NCBI GenBank assembly: GCA_964415785.1
Contig: CAYQBU010000146.1
Span: 1 to 10,009, forward strand
Direction of reading: 5' to 3'
Length of the DNA: 10,009 nt
Origin: SLJM01 sp964415785
Lineage (GTDB): Bacteria > Myxococcota_A > Bradymonadia > Bradymonadales > Bradymonadaceae
The first letter of the stretch is position 1. Every line of letters begins with the position of its first letter. Shown here piece after piece: positions 5,550 through 10,009 of the stretch. Both the position numbers and the translations under genes were made by a program. The notes under the pieces are model-generated. The model had not been told where the DNA came from and did no database searches. It was given only the letters and a program-made list of their open reading frames with translations.

Positions 5550-6383
5550 ATGCAATGGACGTGGATGAGCCTGGGTTTGATAGCGGCGATGGTACTCGGC
5601 TGTGGCGACGGATCGGGGTCCGAGGAAACGGTGGCGGGCACCAGCTTTGAGGTGGAGGCCCTGGTCAATGGGGAGGCGATGAGCTGCGAGGAGGTCCATG
5701 AGGAGGTGGGGCTTGGCGGCGATGTGCTTCGGATCCGTGATTTTCGCCTCTATATCCACGATCTGGTGGGCATCGACGAGGCCGGCGAGCGTCGGGAATT
5801 GACGCTGGTCGACGATGGCAGGTGGCAGAGCGAGGCCGTGGCGCTGCTGAACTTCAGCGACGGCTCCGGCCATTGTCAGGAGGCGATGGGCGATGAGCGT
5901 GGCGTGATCGAGGTTCAGGAAGAGGGCCCCTGGACGGGGCTGGAGTTTCGCATTGGCGTGCCCAGAGACCATAACCACCTGGACGTGGCCACGGCCCAGG
6001 CGCCGCTGAATACGACGGCCATGTTCTGGAGCTGGACCACGGGCTATAAATTCTTGCGCCTCGACGCCACCATCGGCGAGGATCAGGGCTTTGCCTTTCA
6101 TCTGGGGAGCACTCAATGCGAGCCGGCGCCCCATGGGGAGATCCCGGAGTGTGGCCGCGGCCATCGGCCCCGCGTGCTGGTGGCGTCTGCAGAGTTGGAA
6201 GACCAGGCCATCCAGATCGATCTGGGACATCTACTGGAGGGAAGTGATCTCAGCGATGAGGGGGCGCGATGCATGTCAGAGGCCGACGACCCGGGCTGCC
6301 AGCCCCTCTTTGAGCGCCTGGGGCTCGACGAGTCCGATGGATGGGTTCAAGACGGGGTCTTCTGGGTGGGGGGGCCGCGATGA
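5550..6383 (+). CDS. mbnP: MbnP-type copper-binding lipoprotein
   Basis: The 277-residue protein has the lipobox VLGC (Cys18), so it should be an anchored lipoprotein. After it come features of the MbnP (metallo-mystery pair, four-Cys) family: a beta-rich start with IRDFRLYIHDL, the segment MFWSWTTGYKFLRLD (158-171), FHLGSTQC (183-190) and a C-terminal GCQPLFERLGLD (249-260). Six mature cysteines are present (46, 109, 190, 201, 241, 250), and a His/Asp cluster HNHLD at 141-145. In studied MbnP and CorA proteins, a tryptophan is oxidised to kynurenine by the partner MbnH and helps bind copper; Trp160 or Trp162 are candidates here, not proven. The start is supported by GAGGGGGGGG (5538-5547). 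The stop overlaps the ATG of the MbnH-type gene. No methanobactin biosynthesis gene lies nearby, so a general copper-homeostasis role is likelier than methanobactin handling. Confidence 0.85.
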   Translation: MQWTWMSLGLIAAMVLGCGDGSGSEETVAGTSFEVEALVNGEAMSCEEVHEEVGLGGDVLRIRDFRLYIHDLVGIDEAGERRELTLVDDGRWQSEAVALLNFSDGSGHCQEAMGDERGVIEVQEEGPWTGLEFRIGVPRDHNHLDVATAQAPLNTTAMFWSWTTGYKFLRLDATIGEDQGFAFHLGSTQCEPAPHGEIPECGRGHRPRVLVASAELEDQAIQIDLGHLLEGSDLSDEGARCMSEADDPGCQPLFERLGLDESDGWVQDGVFWVGGPR

Positions 6384-7525
6384 GGTGGGGTTGGGTGTGC
6401 GCCATGGGGCTGGTGGGGCTTGTCTCGATCATCGCCTGCGCCGACGAGGCGTCGGAGCCCACGCCCTGGGAGTGGGATCTGCCGGCGGGTTTTCCAACCC
6501 CGGAGGTGCCCGACGACAATCCCATGACCGTCGAGAAGGTCGAATTGGGTCGACACCTCTTCTATGAGCGGCGCTTGTCGGCCGACGAGTCCATGTCCTG
6601 TGCCAGTTGCCACCAGCAGGAGCATGCCTTTAGCGATCCCAGGGCGCAGCCCGAGGGGATCACCGGCGAGGCCCATCCTCGGACGTCGATGTCACTGACC
6701 AATGTGGCCTACGACCCAACGCTTAATTGGGCCAACCCCGTGGTCACCAGCCTGGAAGATCAGGCCTTGATCCCACTATTTGGTGACGATCCCGTGGAGT
6801 TGGGGCTGCACACCGTCGGAGATCAGTGGCTGGACAGACTCGACGATGACCCGGTCTACCAGGAGCTCTTCGCGGCCGCCTATCCATCTCGCGACGATCC
6901 CATCGAGCTGGCGACGGTGCTGGAGGCCCTGGCCTCGTTTCAGCGGACGCTCATCAGCGGTGACTCGCCCTACGATCGCTATATCTATGGCGGCGAGGAG
7001 GAGGCGATGAGCGAGGCCGCCCGGGAGGGCATGCAGCTCTTTTTCTCGGAGCGGTTGGAGTGCTTCCACTGCCATGGGGGCTTTAATATGGCCTCGGACG
7101 TCAACCACGCCGGCACGGTCTTCGAGGAGGCCAGCTTCCACAATACGGGGCTCTATAATTACGACCACGTCGGGGGCTATCCTCCACCGAATACGGGGCT
7201 CCATGAATTTACGGGAGAGCCCTCGGATATGGGTCGGTTTAAGGCGCCGACGCTTCGCAATATCGAATATACGGCGCCCTATATGCACGATGGGAGCGCC
7301 GCCGACCTCGACGCCGTCATCGACCACTACGAGGCCGCCGGCCGCACCATCCACAGTGGGCCCTGGGCCGGCGATGGCAGCCAGAACCCCTTCAAGAGTG
7401 AGTTTATCGTCGGCTTTCAGTTGAGCGACGAGGAGCGCGATGCGCTCAAGGCTTTTTTGAGATCTTTAAGCGATCCCAAGTTCTTGGCGCGACCCGAGCT
7501 CAGTGACCCCTGGGATAAGCATTGA
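6380..7525 (+). CDS. mbnH: MbnH-type di-heme enzyme (MauG/cytochrome c peroxidase family)
   Basis: The start is ATG 6380, four bases overlapping the MbnP stop (ATGA), giving 381 residues; an upstream in-frame ATG at 6341 would add 13 residues and spoil the signal peptide. The lipobox IIAC puts Cys20 at the mature end, so this partner also appears lipid-anchored. Two c-type heme sites are seen: CASCH (74-78) and CFHCH (228-232). Other family segments are NPMTVEKVELGRHLFYERRLS (47-67), the SMSLTN/NWANP region (103-120), and FKAPTLRNIEYTAPYMHDG (287-305), the usual MauG/peroxidase signature. Known MbnH enzymes use hydrogen peroxide to form a high-valent di-heme state and convert a Trp of MbnP to kynurenine in the periplasm. 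The overlap implies translational coupling and fixed stoichiometry. The distal ligand of the second heme (Tyr in MauG) cannot be fixed by eye. Confidence 0.9.
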   Translation: MRWGWVCAMGLVGLVSIIACADEASEPTPWEWDLPAGFPTPEVPDDNPMTVEKVELGRHLFYERRLSADESMSCASCHQQEHAFSDPRAQPEGITGEAHPRTSMSLTNVAYDPTLNWANPVVTSLEDQALIPLFGDDPVELGLHTVGDQWLDRLDDDPVYQELFAAAYPSRDDPIELATVLEALASFQRTLISGDSPYDRYIYGGEEEAMSEAAREGMQLFFSERLECFHCHGGFNMASDVNHAGTVFEEASFHNTGLYNYDHVGGYPPPNTGLHEFTGEPSDMGRFKAPTLRNIEYTAPYMHDGSAADLDAVIDHYEAAGRTIHSGPWAGDGSQNPFKSEFIVGFQLSDEERDALKAFLRSLSDPKFLARPELSDPWDKH

Positions 7526-7634
7526 GCCAGGGAAACGCGGATATACCCATTGTTACTTGACCGGTCTTTGCTCAAGCCTAGGGTGCGTGGACCAAGTTGA
7601 TTATCTGCCCCCCCTATTAGACCGGTTCGGTATC
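7526..7634. other. Short intergenic gap
   Basis: This gap of 109 bases holds no gene. TTGACC (7557-7562) resembles a -35 but TAGGGT (7579-7584) is a poor -10. GACCGGT occurs at 7559-7565 and GACCGGTT at 7620-7627, a short direct repeat of unknown meaning. No terminator is clear after the MbnH-type gene. Confidence 0.4.
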
Positions 7635-10009
7635 ATGACTAAAGCACCCTATTTGTATCGAGCGCTGGTGGCGCTTGCATTTGTCGTTCTTATCGCCTCA
7701 ATGGGCTGTCAGTATGAGGAGGAGACCGAGTTGTCGGACTCCCTGGAGAGCACCCAGCAGGCGGTGGTCAGTTTCGGTGACTGGGAGTATCAGTGGAGCC
7801 ATCGGGGCACGGGATTTAATAACAATAAGGGGACGAATGTATTGATTGAGGGCAATCGTCTGGTCCAGTCGGCACCGGGGGCAGGTTTTAGTAATGACGA
7901 TTGGGTCACCATCTATCGACCTGGAAGCACGTTTGGCAGCGACGATGATTGGGGGCCCGACGAGTTCATCCTCAGCGAGGATATGACGGCCACGCGCCTG
8001 GGTCAGTCCATTGACCTCAGTGGGGACTACTTGATTGCCGGAGCCTTAAATCAGGTCTACGTGCTGCGGGCACCATCGAGCATGTTCAATGATTGGGAGC
8101 ATACCCAGACCATCATGTCCGACAATTTCAGCGGTAACTACGGTCAACCCGGTCGGACCGTGGCCATCGATGGACACACCATGGCGTTGACCACCTCTAA
8201 TCTGACCATGGACTACGATACGGTCCATATCATGGAGCTCGATACCAGTGGTTTCGGCGAACCCCAGTGGGAAGAGACCGCCCGCGTTGAGATGCCCTCG
8301 TCCTATAATAGCAATCTGAACTTTGGTGATAGCCTGGCCCTCGACGGCGATACCCTGGTGGTTGGAGCACCGGAAAACGAGGGGCAGTGGATACAGGGCA
8401 AGGCTTTTGTCTTTGAGCGAGATGAGGGCGGCCAAGACCAGTGGGGGTATGTGACCACGTTGAGCGATGACGATATGGAGACCAACTCGTTATTTGGTTA
8501 TAGCGTCGACGTCGAAGAGGATCTAATCGTCGTTGGGGCACCGCGTCACGGATCGACTCATGGGGCGGTCTTCGTCTTTGAGCGAGATGAGGGCGGCCAA
8601 GACCAGTGGGGTCGTCAAGCGCTTTATTCGACCTCGGCATTTGGGATGGCACGCCTTGGCTACGATGTGGCGATTCGCGGGGAGATATTGATCGCCGGTG
8701 CCCCCGGTTGGCGACCCAGCTGGGCCACGGCTTCACCGGGGGCGGTCTTTTCCTTTGCCAGGCATCAGGGAGGGACCGATAACTGGGGCCGAACCGACAC
8801 CTTCCAGGCGCCGGGTACTCAGTTGGGTCAGCGCTTTGGTGCGTCCGTCGACCTCAAGGGCACAGCGACTCAATACGAAGCTGTCGTCGGGGCTCCCAAC
8901 TGGGAAAACCTTGATTATCACGACACCGGGGCGGTCTTTACCTTCAAGGGTGAGATGGTCCTGGAGCCGACGACTCTATATGTCACCACCGATCAGGATA
9001 CGGATCTCGAAATCGTCCCCGACAACCTCTATGACCCGGCTTATGTGTCGGGGGCCTCGAGTCCGGACCACGGCACGACCTCTGTGAGTGACGAGTCCAT
9101 TACCTATTCGCCGGACCCGGGCTTTAGCGGTCAGGACAGCTTTGAATATACGCTGTCAGCGCCCGATATTTCTTCGGCGACGGCGACCGTCAACATCACG
9201 GTCAATGAGGTTTTTGATCCTCCCGAGGCCCCGGATCGCATGGTTTATACTCTCCCCGGGGAAGCGATCACCATCGATCTATCTGAGGGCGTTCCGCCGG
9301 AGATGGACTTTGAGGTCACCTGGGATCCCTTCCACGGCTATCTGTCGGGTACCCCACCGGTCGTCGAGTATACGCCCTACGAGTCTTCCTATGTGGGCAC
9401 CGATAGCTTCAATTACTCCGTGACCAATGGCGAGGGTGACTCGGCTACGGGGACCATATCGATTGGGGTCTATGATCCTCTTGAGGCCGAGGATCTCGCT
9501 GTGACCACGGCCGAGGATGTGGACGTCGTGATCGATGTCGCCGATGGTGACGATGTGGTCCTAATCGACGTGACCTATCCCCCCAACGGCTTTACCACCT
9601 TTGACGATGAGTCCATCAATTACTCCCCGGATTGGGATTTCACGGGTGAGGACTCTTTTGAATATACCATCGAGGATACCACCACCGGCCAGACCGCCAC
9701 GGCGACCGTAACGGTGACGGTTCTGGAAACCCTGACGGCCGACAACCTGGAGGCTACCACCGATGAGGGCGTGGACGCCGTCATCGATATTGAGGGCGAT
9801 GACGTGATTTTCATCGACGTCACCAGTCCGCTCAATGGCGATACCACCTTTGATGATGAGGCGATCACTTATTCGCCGGATACCGGTTTCGTCGGCAATG
9901 ATCAGTTTGATTATACTATCGAACACGTTCTCACGGGACAGACGGCGACGGCGTCGGTGACGGTCTCGGTGATCGCCGACGAATCAGACGACGAATCAGA
10001 CGACGAATC
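7635..10009 (+). CDS. FG-GAP/Ig-cadherin-like surface lipoprotein (3' end outside)
   Basis: The frame is open from ATG 7635 to the edge, 791 codons without a stop. The signal ends in the lipobox SMGC (Cys25). Residues of about 60-435 form a propeller of FG-GAP-type blades: the units IAGA (about 134), VVGAPEN (242), VVGAPRH (300), IAGAPGW (353) and VVGAPNW (418) each follow a Phe/Leu-Gly-x-Ser/Asp strand, and several are followed by GAVF/AFVF. Four Ig/cadherin-like modules follow (about 442-525, 529-610, 614-697, 699-777), with the pattern ITYSPD-x-GF-x-G-x-D-x-F-x-Y-T and Thr/Val strands, as in tandem bacterial Ig (Big_9-type) domains. The visible end is an Asp-Glu-Ser-Asp repeat, likely a linker. 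FG-GAP and such Ig units suggest adhesion or Ca-binding at the cell surface; this is an inference. No good Shine-Dalgarno precedes the ATG. It is separated from the MbnH-type gene by 109 bases and probably not part of that operon. Confidence 0.85.
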   Translation, partial: MTKAPYLYRALVALAFVVLIASMGCQYEEETELSDSLESTQQAVVSFGDWEYQWSHRGTGFNNNKGTNVLIEGNRLVQSAPGAGFSNDDWVTIYRPGSTFGSDDDWGPDEFILSEDMTATRLGQSIDLSGDYLIAGALNQVYVLRAPSSMFNDWEHTQTIMSDNFSGNYGQPGRTVAIDGHTMALTTSNLTMDYDTVHIMELDTSGFGEPQWEETARVEMPSSYNSNLNFGDSLALDGDTLVVGAPENEGQWIQGKAFVFERDEGGQDQWGYVTTLSDDDMETNSLFGYSVDVEEDLIVVGAPRHGSTHGAVFVFERDEGGQDQWGRQALYSTSAFGMARLGYDVAIRGEILIAGAPGWRPSWATASPGAVFSFARHQGGTDNWGRTDTFQAPGTQLGQRFGASVDLKGTATQYEAVVGAPNWENLDYHDTGAVFTFKGEMVLEPTTLYVTTDQDTDLEIVPDNLYDPAYVSGASSPDHGTTSVSDESITYSPDPGFSGQDSFEYTLSAPDISSATATVNITVNEVFDPPEAPDRMVYTLPGEAITIDLSEGVPPEMDFEVTWDPFHGYLSGTPPVVEYTPYESSYVGTDSFNYSVTNGEGDSATGTISIGVYDPLEAEDLAVTTAEDVDVVIDVADGDDVVLIDVTYPPNGFTTFDDESINYSPDWDFTGEDSFEYTIEDTTTGQTATATVTVTVLETLTADNLEATTDEGVDAVIDIEGDDVIFIDVTSPLNGDTTFDDEAITYSPDTGFVGNDQFDYTIEHVLTGQTATASVTVSVIADESDDESDDE
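8409..8611 (+). repeat. Exact 38-bp direct repeat in the propeller region
   Basis: Bases 8409-8446 recur exactly at 8574-8611, spaced 165 bp, or 55 codons, which equals one blade. They encode the strand VFERDEGGQDQWG that closes two successive FG-GAP blades. Identity at silent sites suggests recent blade duplication or conversion. Confidence 0.9.
9978..10009 (+). repeat. 12-bp tandem repeat encoding Asp-Glu-Ser-Asp
   Basis: The unit GACGAATCAGAC occurs at 9978-9989 and 9990-10001, with 8 bases of a third unit before the edge. In frame it gives DESD repeats, an acidic linker of the surface lipoprotein that may run on outside the window. Confidence 0.85.

Noticed and set aside
6341..6379. Upstream ATG 6341 as the start of the MbnH-type gene
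   Set aside because: It would put 13 Gly/Arg-rich residues ahead of the lipoprotein signal; ATG 6380 gives a normal signal peptide and an ATGA overlap.
7556..7576. CTTGA/TCAAG inverted repeat as terminator after the MbnH-type gene
   Set aside because: The stem has only five pairs with an 11-base loop and no T-run after it, so it is likely chance.

Overview
The window is a stretch of a GC-rich bacterial chromosome dominated by exported proteins: three lipoproteins with complete lipoboxes, one partial lipoprotein, two secreted beta-domain proteins and two membrane proteins. Many lipoproteins, FG-GAP and Ig/cadherin-like surface proteins and an MbnP/MbnH copper pair would fit a Bradymonadales or other Myxococcota (former Deltaproteobacteria) genome. 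That placement is an inference from gene style, not from a marker gene.

Layout. (1) 1-190, minus: N-terminus of a lipoprotein with an Asn-Asn-Gln-Pro-Asp-Pro repeat, cut by the window edge. (2) 448-1314 and 1421-2458, plus: tandem paralogues, each with a signal peptide and two copies of a PPC-like beta domain. (3) 2523-4592, minus, convergent: a membrane-anchored sulfatase/alkaline-phosphatase superfamily enzyme. (4) 4945-5433, plus: a small four-helix membrane protein of unknown role. (5) 5550-6383 and 6380-7525, plus: a translationally coupled pair, an MbnP-type copper-binding lipoprotein and its MbnH-type di-heme partner. Family knowledge says MbnH oxidises a tryptophan of MbnP to kynurenine to build a copper site. 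(6) 7635 to the window end, plus: a large lipoprotein with an FG-GAP propeller and four Ig/cadherin-like modules, still open at the edge.

The most unusual structure is a 160-bp imperfectly palindromic element present twice (1448-1607 and 4708-4867, about 89% identical, no gaps). Its ends are inverted repeats and its centre is a small palindrome, all on one symmetry axis, as in a MITE. The second copy is flanked by TA on both sides. The first copy sits inside the signal-peptide coding region of the second beta-domain gene. Removing 162 bp (160 plus a 2-bp target duplication) gives a 27-residue signal peptide that aligns without gaps to that of the upstream paralogue. The insertion keeps the frame and has no stop in it.

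Other points of interest are a 127-bp perfectly identical tract between the two domains of gene 1421-2458 (recent duplication or gene conversion), a 12-bp perfect palindrome next to a -10-like box ahead of the MbnP/MbnH operon, poly-G tracts just ahead of both operon starts, and a sulfatase-fold enzyme without the usual Cys/Ser nucleophile motif. No tRNA, rRNA, CRISPR array, transposase or methanobactin precursor gene was seen.
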